NCBI GenBank assembly: GCA_045595445.1
Contig: JAZOAK010000021.1
Span: 1 to 51,222, forward strand
Length of the DNA: 51,222 nucleotides
Direction of reading: 5' to 3'
Origin: RGIG3009 sp045595445
Lineage (GTDB): Bacteria; Bacillota; Clostridia; Oscillospirales; Acutalibacteraceae
The translations under genes were made by a program, and so were the position numbers. The number at the start of each line of letters is the position of its first letter. Position 1 is the first letter of the stretch. Positions 1 to 7,920 of the stretch are shown piece by piece. The notes under the pieces were generated by a model that worked only from the letters and a program-made list of their open reading frames with translations, was not told the origin of the DNA and made no database searches.

Positions 1-60
1 AAAAAATTTTAGAAATAATTTTCGTCAATAAAATTCGAGGCGAAGAAAATATACAAAAAT

Positions 61-162
61 AAAATTTTCGTACACAACCTTTAATCCCCTAAAAAAGCTG
101 TGAACGAAATTTTAGATACAGGTACAAAGTGTTGGGAGAGCAAACTTGTGTACCAAAATTTT
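61..162. repeat. Inverted repeat upstream of the tyrosine recombinase
   Basis: AAAATTTTCGTACACAA at 61-77 is the reverse complement, with one mismatch, of TTGTGTACCAAAATTTT at 146-162. A related element, GGTACAAAGT, lies at 121-130. So three copies of a GTACA(C)AA-like core sit in the 100 bp before the integrase start at 182. Repeats of this kind next to an integrase gene are typical of recombinase or excisionase binding sites, or of an operator for self-regulation. The repeats are seen directly; the role is inferred. Confidence 0.5.
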
Positions 163-181
163 TGAGGAAAGGAGAAAGGTA

Positions 182-1132
182 ATGGCTGATAAGAAAAGAA
201 CAAACGAAGATCAGATATTCGATCAACTGAATAAGGCGTACAAGCGCAATAATACCAAGAGTTTTGTAACTCAGAACGATTATTATAAATATGCCAAGAT
301 GATGGGAAGCTTTTATGCGAAAAACTTTAACGGTCAGAAATTCGTTAATATCTCGGGCAAGCACCTTCGTGCCTATGTTGAAGATATGAAACAAAAAGGT
401 CTTGCACCCACAACTATGAGAGCAAGACTATCGGGTATACGCTTTTATTACGAGATTATGGGCGGTAAGAACCGTCTGCCTGATAATGAGTCGTTAGGCT
501 TGGATAAGCGCAGGCTTGGCAAGGAAGACAGAGCATGGCTAAAAGAAGAGATTGCCGGTGGATTGGTACTTTCCGAAAAGCACGGCAGAATGGATGTATA
601 TTACAGTATTAAGCTTGGCGCAACCTTTGGTCTTAGACGTATTGAGTGCTGCCGTATTCGTCTTGACTGTATAGAGCGTGCCTTACGCTACGATGAGCTT
701 ACGGTCAAAGGCAAAGGCGGTCAGCGCCGTGCAATACCCGTTGTGACGAAAGAACAAAAGGAACTGCTATTAGAGTTATATAACTTTGCAAAGAAAAACA
801 AGCTGCAGTCAATGGAGTATATTATTAGTCCCAACGGTAAAGGTGGAGTGAAGCACGAAAAAGAATCGTTGGAAAATTGGATGACTGCCCACAGAGATAA
901 GTTTACGGTACAGAACCGCACTGAGCAAATAAAGCCCGGTGAAAAGCCTAAGAAGGATGTTTTAACCTGGCACGGACTTCGTTATTATTACGCACAGAAT
1001 GAATATAAGAGACTGAAAGATAACGGCTTTTACAAGCCGAAGCACAAGACCAGCGAAGCACTTGGTCATCACAGACCGGATATTACGAACACCTATCTTG
1101 CAGAAAAGCCTGTAAGAAAGCGCAAACAATAA
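182..1132 (+). CDS. Tyrosine-type site-specific recombinase (phage integrase family)
   Basis: A 316-residue DNA strand-exchange enzyme of the phage integrase family. Residues about 35-105 look like the SAM-like core-binding domain and the rest like the catalytic domain. The catalytic set is visible: Arg152 in FGLRR, a Lys in the VKGKGGQRR beta-hairpin region, HGLR with His264 and Arg267, His296/His297 in LGHHRPD, and the likely nucleophile Tyr305 in NTYL. I chose ATG 182 because GAAAGGAGAAAGG lies just before it; the frame stays open upstream to a TTG at 146 without a comparable ribosome site. The catalytic residues are intact, so it may be active. Inverted repeats precede the gene. It is AT-rich like the rest of the mobile segment. 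Its target site cannot be read from the sequence. Confidence 0.9.
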   Translation: MADKKRTNEDQIFDQLNKAYKRNNTKSFVTQNDYYKYAKMMGSFYAKNFNGQKFVNISGKHLRAYVEDMKQKGLAPTTMRARLSGIRFYYEIMGGKNRLPDNESLGLDKRRLGKEDRAWLKEEIAGGLVLSEKHGRMDVYYSIKLGATFGLRRIECCRIRLDCIERALRYDELTVKGKGGQRRAIPVVTKEQKELLLELYNFAKKNKLQSMEYIISPNGKGGVKHEKESLENWMTAHRDKFTVQNRTEQIKPGEKPKKDVLTWHGLRYYYAQNEYKRLKDNGFYKPKHKTSEALGHHRPDITNTYLAEKPVRKRKQ

Positions 1133-1211
1133 CGTTGAGTATTCATAGATGAAGGAGCTATTTAATTTATATACGAAAATCTTTGATTTTCATTTGTAAT
1201 GGGAAGTATAG

Positions 1212-1241
1212 GTCAGGCACCGCCTCTCCACGATGCCTGAC
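1212..1241. repeat. Short inverted repeat in the 214-bp gap after the integrase
   Basis: GTCAGGCA (1212-1219) and TGCCTGAC (1234-1241) form a perfect 8-bp inverted repeat around a 14-base loop. No T-run follows, so it is a weak candidate for a terminator. It could be a protein-binding site or a structured RNA. Nothing else convincing was seen in the gap 1133-1346. Confidence 0.35.
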
Positions 1242-1346
1242 TGTTAAGAAAGAATTCTAATAAAACGCGTTTTGGTATAGAGGACAAGACACAAATCATA
1301 TTTTAATAAAAGAAAAATACTCGCAAAAAGGAAGGAGATGGACTGC

Positions 1347-1508
1347 ATGACAAATTATGTCGCACGGACTTGGGAACAGAAAATCGGCAATAAAACCGTG
1401 TCGATTACCAATTTAACCCCTCAATTTTCTGTGGACGAAAAAAGAGAAGTAAAACTACAAATAGAAGCAAAATTATATGATGTTTTTTGCAAATATATGT
1501 CCTGTAAA
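1347..1508 (+). CDS. Small hypothetical protein of the mobile element (53 aa)
   Basis: An ATG at 1347 is preceded by AAGGAAGGAGATGG about 8 bases upstream, a good ribosome site, and opens a 53-codon frame ending in TAA at 1508. The protein starts MTNYVARTWE, has a middle part that reads like a beta strand (KTVSITNL), and ends with a charged, probably helical stretch (VDEKREVKLQIEAKLYDVF). I do not recognise a family. Its place directly before the serine recombinase promoter suggests a small accessory factor such as a directionality factor or regulator, but that is only an inference from position. It has no predicted membrane segment and no cysteine motif. Confidence 0.5.
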
Positions 1509-1511
1509 CCT

Positions 1512-1540
1512 TGAAGAAAAAGGGCTGTTATGGTATACTA
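1512..1540 (+). promoter_or_regulatory. Sigma-A promoter of the serine recombinase
   Basis: TTGAAG (1512-1517), a 17-bp spacer and TATACT (1535-1540), with TG one base before the -10 (extended -10, TGGTATACT). It starts just after the stop codon of the small ORF and about 47 bp before the recombinase start. Confidence 0.7.
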
Positions 1541-1586
1541 TATATGTCAGCAGCTCCGCTTCTTTTTGCGAAGAAGGGAGTAAAAA

Positions 1587-3095
1587 TTGAATCTTTTTGA
1601 CGCAATTTATGCAAGACAATCGGTTGACAGGATAGACAGCATATCCGTGGAAAGTCAAATCGAGTTTTGTAAAAAGGAAGTGACAGGAGAAAGTTATAAA
1701 GTTTATACCGACAAGGGTTATAGTGGCAAAAACATAGACCGCCCTGCGTTTCAAGAGTTGTTGCGCGATATAGAGGCGGGCAAAGTAAACCGTGTAATTG
1801 TTTACCGCCTTGACCGTATTAGCCGTTCAGTGCTTGATTTTGCTAATTTAATTGAAGTGTTTCAAAAGAACCGTGTTGATTTTGTCAGCACTATGGAGAA
1901 ATTCGACACTTCAACACCCATTGGCAAGGCTATGCTGATGATTGTAATGATTTTCGCACAGCTTGAGCGTGAGACCATTCAGCAGCGTGTTATTGACGCA
2001 TATTCATCCCGAAGTAAACGCGGGTTTTATATGGGTGGCAGAGTACCGTTCGGATTTGAATTGGTTGAAACAACCATAGACGGAATACGAACAAAAATGT
2101 ATAAGCCAATTGAGGAAGAAGCAGAGGTTATTCGATTGATATTTTCAATGTATTCAAAGCCTCAAACCTCGTTCGGTGACGTTATGCGCTACTTAGAAGA
2201 GCACGGCATACGAAAGCGTGACGGTAAACTCTTTAATAGAAGCCGATTGCGTGATGTGGTAATCAACCCTGCGTATGTAAAAGCTGACTATCAGCTTTAT
2301 GAATTCTTTAAGGCGCAAGGCACAAACATTGTTAATCCACCTCAAGATTTTATCGGTATAAACGGAGCGTATCTTTATTCGGGCGATAATCTTAAGCGAA
2401 AAACCATATCTTTAGTAGGTCACACATTGGTTTTGGCTCCCCACGAGGGACTTGTTGATTCGGCAACGTGGATAAAATGCCGTTCTAAGTGCTTGAACAA
2501 TCAAAGTGTTGCACGGCCCATCAAAGCAAAAGCAACATGGCTTGCGGGTAAAATCAAATGTGCCAACTGTGGATATGCTTTAACCGCTAAGATTTATAAG
2601 TGCAAAACTAAGTCCGACAACCGTTATTATCTCTGCACAAACAAATATCACGCCGGTGGATGTCATTTTGGCTCACTGGATGCTGATGTTGTAGATGATA
2701 TTGTATTCAAAGAAATGCAGAAGAAATTAGCGGAGTTTCAGACACTGTCAAAGAAAAAGCAGGACGGCTGTAACCTGCAAGTTATAAAACTTAAAACACG
2801 TATAGAAGAGATTGACAAAGAAATATCCTCTTTGCTGGAAAAAATCACGTCGGCAAACGACACGGTGATGCAGTACATAAATAACCGTGTTGCCGAGCTT
2901 GATGCCGAGAAGAAAGAACTCGGTGCCGAGATTCTATCGCTTGATAATAATCATACAAGCGATGTGGGAGAAATCAGCGGGTATTTTGAGCATTGGGATG
3001 AACTGTCGGTAAGCGACAAGATCACGGTGGTTGACTGCCTGATAGAGCGCATAACCGCCTCAAAAGAGAGCATTGAAATCAAGTGGAAAATATAA
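1587..3095 (+). CDS. Large serine recombinase
   Basis: A 502-residue serine recombinase that cuts and rejoins DNA through a phosphoserine link. The N-terminal resolvase domain (about 1-145) has the catalytic serine at residue 12 in YARQSVDR and the conserved YRLDRISR and FAQLERE segments. The middle recombinase domain covers about 150-265. A zinc ribbon follows with Cys325-x2-Cys328, Cys350 and Cys359. The C-terminal part (about 375-460) is rich in Glu, Lys and Leu and probably forms the coiled coil that controls integration versus excision. The start is a TTG at 1587 with GAAGGGAG upstream; no in-frame ATG lies nearby. All expected domains are present and no frameshift is seen. It has its own promoter and lies at the apparent right end of the element. 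Confidence 0.93.
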   Translation: MNLFDAIYARQSVDRIDSISVESQIEFCKKEVTGESYKVYTDKGYSGKNIDRPAFQELLRDIEAGKVNRVIVYRLDRISRSVLDFANLIEVFQKNRVDFVSTMEKFDTSTPIGKAMLMIVMIFAQLERETIQQRVIDAYSSRSKRGFYMGGRVPFGFELVETTIDGIRTKMYKPIEEEAEVIRLIFSMYSKPQTSFGDVMRYLEEHGIRKRDGKLFNRSRLRDVVINPAYVKADYQLYEFFKAQGTNIVNPPQDFIGINGAYLYSGDNLKRKTISLVGHTLVLAPHEGLVDSATWIKCRSKCLNNQSVARPIKAKATWLAGKIKCANCGYALTAKIYKCKTKSDNRYYLCTNKYHAGGCHFGSLDADVVDDIVFKEMQKKLAEFQTLSKKKQDGCNLQVIKLKTRIEEIDKEISSLLEKITSANDTVMQYINNRVAELDAEKKELGAEILSLDNNHTSDVGEISGYFEHWDELSVSDKITVVDCLIERITASKESIEIKWKI

Positions 3096-3229
3096 AATAA
3101 AAGACGTCGCAAAAGCATTTCACCATTGTTGTTCAGGTGAAGGACTCCGTCTGGCAACCGATCGCTTGAACAGCAAAAACTTCTACGCCTGCAACCCGTC
3201 GTTTGATAAAAACTGCGGGAAATAAGCAC

Positions 3230-3258
3230 TTGTCGGAATCTTCCTCGTGTGATACAAT
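3230..3258 (+). promoter_or_regulatory. Candidate promoter of the radical SAM-HAD gene
   Basis: TTGTCG (3230-3235), 17-bp spacer, TACAAT (3253-3258), about 30 bp before the ATG at 3290. The -35 is imperfect, but position and spacing fit. Confidence 0.5.
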
Positions 3259-3289
3259 GGTGTCATACTGAAAAGAAGGGGGCAGACCG

Positions 3290-5605
3290 ATGCATGCGGT
3301 GATTTGTGGCTTAAATTCCCAATATATCCACTCGACGCAGGCACCGTGGTGCCTGCTTGCCGGTGTGCGCGCATACGCGCCGTCGGTGACTGCCTCGGTG
3401 GTGGAGGGGACAATCAACGAATCTCCCGACGCCGTGTTTGCCCGCATTATGGAGAAAACGCCGCAGGTCGTGAGTTTTTCGTGTTATATTTGGAACATTG
3501 AAGCGGTGCTCCGGTTGACCGCCCGATTGAAGCGGGCGGTCCCGGGGCTCCAAGTCATTTTAGGAGGCCCCGAGGTAAGTTACCGTGCAAAGCAACTGCT
3601 GAAAACCGAACCATCGGTCGATTACGTATTATCGGGCGAGGGAGAATATCCCTTTGCTATGCTGCTCACCGCATTGGACAACGGATCGCCGCTTGTCGAT
3701 GTACCGGGGCTGTGCTATCGGGACGGTGACGTGGTCGTTGAGGGTGAGCCGTACGTCACAAGCGAACTGCCGCCGAGCCCGTATTGCGCGGAGTATTTTG
3801 ATACCTTAAACGGTCGCATCGCGTATCTGGAAACCTCCCGCGGTTGTCCGTTTTCCTGCGCGTTTTGTCTGTCGGGCCGTTGCGGCGGGGTGCGGTATTT
3901 CCCCCTTGAACGCGCGCAACAAGAGCTTTTGTTGCTGGCAAACAGCGGCACGAAAACCGTCAAATTTGTGGATCGCACGTTTAATGCCGATCGCAAGCGC
4001 GCTCTCTCGATCATTCGTTTTATTCGTGAGCATTACGGCACGGACATTCCGCACGGCGTGTGTTTCCACTTTGAAGTGGCGGGCGACCTGTTAGACGAAG
4101 AAACGCTGACAGAGCTCTCCGAATCCCCTGCGGGTCTGTTCCAATTGGAGATCGGTATTCAATCGTTCCACGAGCCGACGCTCGCGGCGATTGCCCGCAA
4201 AACCGATATTGAACGGCTTGTTCGCAACGTGCGTCGCTTGCTTGCGTGTCAGACCGTACACGTGCATATCGACTTGATCGCGGGTTTGCCGCGAGAAGAT
4301 ATGGCTACCTTTGCCGAGAGTTTTAATACCGCCTATTCGCTTTCCCCGCATATGTTGCAGCTCGGTTTTCTGAAACTCTTACACGGCGCGCCGATGCGTG
4401 AAAACCCCACCGATTATCCGTGTGAATATGGGATAACCCCGCCGTATGAGGTCACTCGCACGCCATGGATGAGCGAGCGGGATCTGGAACGCTTGCATTG
4501 CATTGAGAGCGTGCTGGACAGGGTGTATAACAGTGGTCGTTTTCACCGTACACTCGCTTATTTACTGAACACCACCGCAGATACGCCGTTCCGACTGTTT
4601 GAACGTCTCGGTGACTGTTTGCCGCGCGAGCGGGTGTCGCTGGACGCGTATACCGAGCGGCTGTATACGGTGTGCTCGACTTGGGATAAGGTGGACGCGG
4701 AGGTGTTACGCGGGCAGATGGCGTGTGACCGCATCGCTACCAATCCGTCGGGGATTTTACCGCCTTGCCTGCGCGCTCATGAAACCGAGCGCAAACGGCT
4801 CAAACGCTTGGCGGATACCGATGATCGTTTTCGCCGTCCCGCTTCGGTCAAACGCGGCACCGCCTACGTGGACGGACGACTCGTCTATGCCGATTATACG
4901 GCACCGCATCCCGTAACCGGTGAATATCCGCTTCATACTTTTACGGAAGACTGTCTTACCCGCAAAACACAGTTTTTACTGTTTGATCTGGACGGTACGC
5001 TGACCGATCCGGCGCTCGGTATCACACGTTCGGTGCAGTACGCACTCCATCATTTTGGAATTGAAGAAAACGACCAAGAGAAGTTGCTGTCGTATATCGG
5101 TCCGCCGCTGTTGGAGTCCTTTAAGGGATATGGTATGAGTGACGACGAGGCGCGCGAAGCCTTGCGCGTTTACCGCGTGTATTTTGCCGATATCGGGTTG
5201 TACGAAAACGAAGTGTATGAGGGTATCCCTGCCTTTTTGCAAGACGCACAGCGGGCGGGGTACCGACTGATCATGGCAACCTCCAAACCCGAAATGTACG
5301 CGTGTCGGTTGATGCAACATTTCGGACTTACCTCGTATTTTGATTGCATCGCGGGCAGCGATATGGCGGAAACCCGCGCGGATAAAGCCGCCGTCATTCG
5401 CTATGCGCTCCGGCGTGTCGGGGTAACTGACGTGAGCGAAGCCGTCATGATCGGTGATCGCAAGTACGACGTTGAGGGTGCGCGTGCATTCGGTATGCCG
5501 TCTGTGGCGGTGACGTACGGATACGGCAGCTGCGAAGAACTTGAAACCGCAGGCGCGGATCGTATTGTGGAATCCGTGCAAGAGTTGCGAGAGGTATTTT
5601 TATAA
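3290..5605 (+). CDS. B12-binding-type radical SAM protein (DUF4080-like) fused to a HAD phosphatase
   Basis: A single uninterrupted 771-residue frame with two unrelated enzymes. Residues about 1-150 resemble the Rossmann-like B12-binding domain (VILGGPEVSY), but I do not see the DxHxxG motif that binds cobalamin in its base-off form. The radical SAM core carries Cys186-x3-Cys190-x2-Cys193 in RGCPFSCAFC, the [4Fe-4S] site that cleaves S-adenosylmethionine. A DUF4080-like region follows to about 550. From about 558 a complete HAD domain of the phosphoglycolate phosphatase type begins: motif I with Asp566 in FDLDGT, motif II Thr664-Ser-Lys666, and motif IV GDRKYD with Asp723 and Asp727. GAAGGGGG precedes the ATG. 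The substrates are unknown. The fusion suggests that the radical enzyme and the phosphatase act on linked substrates, or the phosphatase clears a damaged product. Confidence 0.85.
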   Translation: MHAVICGLNSQYIHSTQAPWCLLAGVRAYAPSVTASVVEGTINESPDAVFARIMEKTPQVVSFSCYIWNIEAVLRLTARLKRAVPGLQVILGGPEVSYRAKQLLKTEPSVDYVLSGEGEYPFAMLLTALDNGSPLVDVPGLCYRDGDVVVEGEPYVTSELPPSPYCAEYFDTLNGRIAYLETSRGCPFSCAFCLSGRCGGVRYFPLERAQQELLLLANSGTKTVKFVDRTFNADRKRALSIIRFIREHYGTDIPHGVCFHFEVAGDLLDEETLTELSESPAGLFQLEIGIQSFHEPTLAAIARKTDIERLVRNVRRLLACQTVHVHIDLIAGLPREDMATFAESFNTAYSLSPHMLQLGFLKLLHGAPMRENPTDYPCEYGITPPYEVTRTPWMSERDLERLHCIESVLDRVYNSGRFHRTLAYLLNTTADTPFRLFERLGDCLPRERVSLDAYTERLYTVCSTWDKVDAEVLRGQMACDRIATNPSGILPPCLRAHETERKRLKRLADTDDRFRRPASVKRGTAYVDGRLVYADYTAPHPVTGEYPLHTFTEDCLTRKTQFLLFDLDGTLTDPALGITRSVQYALHHFGIEENDQEKLLSYIGPPLLESFKGYGMSDDEAREALRVYRVYFADIGLYENEVYEGIPAFLQDAQRAGYRLIMATSKPEMYACRLMQHFGLTSYFDCIAGSDMAETRADKAAVIRYALRRVGVTDVSEAVMIGDRKYDVEGARAFGMPSVAVTYGYGSCEELETAGADRIVESVQELREVFL

Positions 5606-5608
5606 GAA

Positions 5609-5646
5609 AAGCCGATGAGTAAGTGATTACTCATCGGCTTGTTTTT
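5609..5646. terminator. Bidirectional intrinsic terminator between convergent genes
   Basis: AAGCCGATGAGTAA (5609-5622) pairs perfectly with TTACTCATCGGCTT (5627-5640) around a 4-base loop. A T-run follows on the plus strand (5642-5647), and A-rich bases before the stem serve the minus strand. It ends the radical SAM-HAD gene and overlaps the stop codon of the VTT gene. Confidence 0.9.
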
Positions 5647-6328
5647 TGTGATTTCGAAACGAGACGATCCGGTTGTAAATCAGCAATCCCGCCAAACTGA
5701 CCGCCCCTGTGATGAGGAACAGCCAAACGGCGCCCCAGTACGATTCTTTTTGAATGAGGTTGCCGCCGATGGTGGAGGTTACCAGTGAGGGGATGCGCGC
5801 GATCAAGGAAATGATCAAAAATTCATGCAACTGGATGCGGGTAAGTCCCGCAAAATACGTAAGCAGGTCTTTGGGCGTTCCGGGAATAAAAAAGAGAATA
5901 AAGATCAGTCGTTTAAGTTTTTTCTCGCTGTTGATAAAGCGTAATTCGTTGATCTTTTCGCGGCTGATGAACAATTCCACCAACCGAATACCGAGGCGCT
6001 TGACCAAGAGAAACACGAGCGAGGAAGCGATCGCTACCCCCGCCATGCATAACAGAGTACCCTCCACCGCGCCAAAAGTGTAGCCGATGCCGACCTCCAC
6101 CACTTCACCGGGAATCAAGGATACGACGACTTGTAAAACTTGGATTCCCAGCGCCACGAAGCGCCCTTTCCAGCCGTAACTTTCCACAAAGGCCTTAAAT
6201 TCCTCGGGTGACCGATCAAAAACCAGAAATTGCTTGGTGAAAAAATACGTCAGCCAGCTAAACAGTGCCACAACGATCACAAGTGAAAAAAGGGCGATTA
6301 TCCGCCGCCGTTTTTGTGTTATTTCCAT
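5627..6328 (-). CDS. TVP38/TMEM64 (VTT/DedA-like) membrane protein
   Basis: A 233-residue integral membrane protein. A Lys/Arg-rich start (EITQKRRR) is followed by a first membrane helix at about 9-30. The VTT core follows, with the typical GEVVEVGIGYTFG segment, a second glycine-rich hydrophobic stretch (LLCMAGVAIASSLVFLLV), the conserved FIPGTPKDLLTYFAGLTRI region and a last membrane helix near the C-terminus. Proteins of this superfamily are linked to phospholipid scrambling or flipping and to envelope stress tolerance; the exact substrate here is unknown. The start at 6328 is set by AAGGAGGTGACC directly upstream; the frame itself extends 20 codons further without a ribosome site. It is transcribed alone from a promoter divergent from thyX. 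Confidence 0.85.
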   Translation of the reverse strand: MEITQKRRRIIALFSLVIVVALFSWLTYFFTKQFLVFDRSPEEFKAFVESYGWKGRFVALGIQVLQVVVSLIPGEVVEVGIGYTFGAVEGTLLCMAGVAIASSLVFLLVKRLGIRLVELFISREKINELRFINSEKKLKRLIFILFFIPGTPKDLLTYFAGLTRIQLHEFLIISLIARIPSLVTSTIGGNLIQKESYWGAVWLFLITGAVSLAGLLIYNRIVSFRNHKKQADE

Positions 6329-6353
6329 TCGGTCACCTCCTTCTGTTACCCTT

Positions 6354-6382
6354 AGTATACGGATATCGTTGCCGCAATTCAA
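6354..6382 (-). promoter_or_regulatory. Promoter of the VTT membrane protein gene
   Basis: On the minus strand: TTGAAT (6377-6382), 17-bp spacer, TATACT (6354-6359), about 26 bp before the start codon. It is divergent from the thyX promoter. Confidence 0.75.
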
Positions 6383-6409
6383 TACCAATTTGTTAAATTT
6401 TCAAAACAC

Positions 6410-6438
6410 TTGAACAACGAAAATGGTTATGGTATACT
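6410..6438 (+). promoter_or_regulatory. Promoter of the thyX-tmk operon
   Basis: TTGAAC (6410-6415), 17-bp spacer, TATACT (6433-6438), with an extended -10 (TGGTATACT). It lies about 40 bp before the thyX start and probably drives the whole run to the U32 peptidase gene, because no other clear promoter is seen inside that run. Confidence 0.8.
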
Positions 6439-6477
6439 ATATCTGTATTGCTATTTTTGCAAAAAGGAGTGTCTGCT

Positions 6478-7251
6478 ATGCATGTTACCTTGATTGCGCA
6501 TACACCGTTTCCGGAACACACCGTCGCGTCTGCGGCGCGGTTGTGTTATTCGGCTTCTACGATTGATGGGATCCGCGAAGGATTGACCGAAGAAAAAACC
6601 GCCGCTTTTGTGGATATGCTCGCAGAGATCGGCCATGAAAGCCCGATCGAGCACGCCACGTTCACCTTTGGCATTGAAGGTGTGTCGCGTTCGTTGCTCG
6701 CGCAGATTACCCGCCATCGTATTGCGTCGTACAGCGTGCAAAGCCAACGCTATGTTGCGGAAAAACAGTTTGAATACGTCTTGCCGCCCGAAATTGCGGC
6801 GATCCCCGAAGCAGAGGCGATTTACCGACAAGCGATGGACGAGGATCAACGCCATTATGAGGAACTGACCGCCCTGCTCAAAGAAAAGCATCTGAAAGCG
6901 CTTCTCGATACCGGCATGGAGCAAAAGGCAGCCGAGCGCGCGGCGGAAAAGAAAGCCATTGAGGACGCGCGTTTCGTGTTACCCAATGCGTGCACAACCA
7001 AAATGATCGTCACCATGAACGCGCGCAGTCTGGTTAATTTCTTCCATCACCGTTGTTGCAACCGCGCCCAATGGGAGATTCGTGAACTTGCCGACCGTAT
7101 GTTGGCGCTGTGCTTAGAGGTCGCGCCGCATCTGTTCAAACAAGCGGGTCCTCCGTGTGTCAGCGGCGCTTGCCCTGAGGGGAAAATGAGTTGCGGCAAG
7201 ATTTTGGAAATGCGTGAGAAATATAAACAGCTCAGAGAGGGGAATTGTTGA
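6478..7251 (+). CDS. thyX: Flavin-dependent thymidylate synthase ThyX
   Basis: Converts dUMP to dTMP with methylene-THF as carbon source and FADH2 as reductant, so tetrahydrofolate is returned without a dihydrofolate step. The 257-residue protein has the diagnostic ThyX signature RHRx7S at residues 79-89 (RHRIASYSVQS), followed by the arginine at 91 that helps bind FAD and dUMP. ATG 6478 was chosen because AAAAAGGAG precedes it; the frame opens ten codons earlier without a ribosome site. The stop TGA overlaps the ATG of tmk, so the two are probably translationally coupled, fitting dTMP synthesis followed by its phosphorylation. The C-terminal part has several cysteines (CVSGACPEGKMSC) that could bind metal, but that is only suggestive. 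Confidence 0.95.
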   Translation: MHVTLIAHTPFPEHTVASAARLCYSASTIDGIREGLTEEKTAAFVDMLAEIGHESPIEHATFTFGIEGVSRSLLAQITRHRIASYSVQSQRYVAEKQFEYVLPPEIAAIPEAEAIYRQAMDEDQRHYEELTALLKEKHLKALLDTGMEQKAAERAAEKKAIEDARFVLPNACTTKMIVTMNARSLVNFFHHRCCNRAQWEIRELADRMLALCLEVAPHLFKQAGPPCVSGACPEGKMSCGKILEMREKYKQLREGNC

Positions 7252-7913
7252 TGAGTCGTTTGGTGGTGCTCGACGGATTGGATGGCAGCGGTAAATCCAC
7301 ACAGCTTGTCCGTCTGCAAGAGTATTTTGCCCAAAACCACATAGACTATCGACAAATCAGTTTTCCGGATTACGAGCAACCGTCCTCGGCGTTGGTCAGT
7401 ATGTACCTGCGCGGTGAGTTCGGTGAAGCGGCGGACGCGGTGAATGCTTACGCGGCATCCTCGTTTTACGCCGTGGATCGGTATGCCAGTTATAAAAAAT
7501 TCTGGGAAGAGGATTACAAGGCGGGTCGTTTGATCTTAGCCGCCCGTTACACCACGTCCAACGCCATTCACCAGATGGGCAAACTGCCGCGTGCGGAATG
7601 GGATGCGTATCTGAATTGGTTGCAGGACTACGAATACGGCTTGCTCGGTCTGCCGCGTCCCGATCGCGTAATCTTTTTAGATATGCCGCTTGACATTTCG
7701 CAACGCCTCTTGTCTACCCGCTATGAGGGTGACGAGGCGAAAAAGGATATCCACGAGCGGGATCTCCGTTATTTGGAAACCTGCCGTGAAAGCGCCTTGT
7801 ATGCGGCGGAGAAAATGGGATGGGATCTGGTTTCCTGTGGTGAAAACGGACAGCCCTTGCCGATCAATACCATCAGTGAACGACTTGTCGCACTTGTCAC
7901 CGAAGAGGAGTAA
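7251..7913 (+). CDS. tmk: Thymidylate (dTMP) kinase
   Basis: Phosphorylates dTMP to dTDP with ATP. The 220-residue protein has an N-terminal P-loop GLDGSGKST at residues 9-17, a nucleotide-binding segment around RYTTSNAIHQMGKL and the VIFLDMPLDIS strand seen in deoxynucleoside monophosphate kinases. The ATG shares its A with the TGA of thyX; AGAGAGGGG supplies the ribosome site. Two TTG codons just upstream are less likely starts. The product is longer and more divergent than the classic TMPK of about 205 residues, but the coupling with thyX supports the assignment. Confidence 0.9.
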   Translation: MSRLVVLDGLDGSGKSTQLVRLQEYFAQNHIDYRQISFPDYEQPSSALVSMYLRGEFGEAADAVNAYAASSFYAVDRYASYKKFWEEDYKAGRLILAARYTTSNAIHQMGKLPRAEWDAYLNWLQDYEYGLLGLPRPDRVIFLDMPLDISQRLLSTRYEGDEAKKDIHERDLRYLETCRESALYAAEKMGWDLVSCGENGQPLPINTISERLVALVTEEE

Positions 7914-7920
7914 CGTTTGT

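Larger units (their letters stand above)
1..3100. mobile_element. Right-hand end of an integrative element (left end outside window)
   Basis: This stretch is clearly more AT-rich than the rest of the window and holds only a tyrosine recombinase, a small unknown ORF and a large serine recombinase, all on the plus strand. Large serine recombinases usually lie at one end of the element they move, next to the attachment site. The change to GC-richer host-like DNA just after the recombinase stop (about 3095-3110) suggests the right boundary is there. No relaxase, conjugation, phage structural or cargo gene is visible, so the body of the element, if still present, must lie to the left. The boundary is inferred from composition and gene content; no duplicated attachment core could be identified. 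Confidence 0.55.

Noticed and set aside
1149..1199. 16-codon ORF after the integrase
   Set aside because: It starts with ATG but is too short and has no clear ribosome site or recognisable sequence; it may be chance in AT-rich DNA.
7690..7920. N-terminal extension of the DUF2156 protein into tmk
   Set aside because: The extra 77 codons overlap the conserved tmk frame and are Arg/Pro/Ser-rich. The family N-terminus fits the ATG at 7921.
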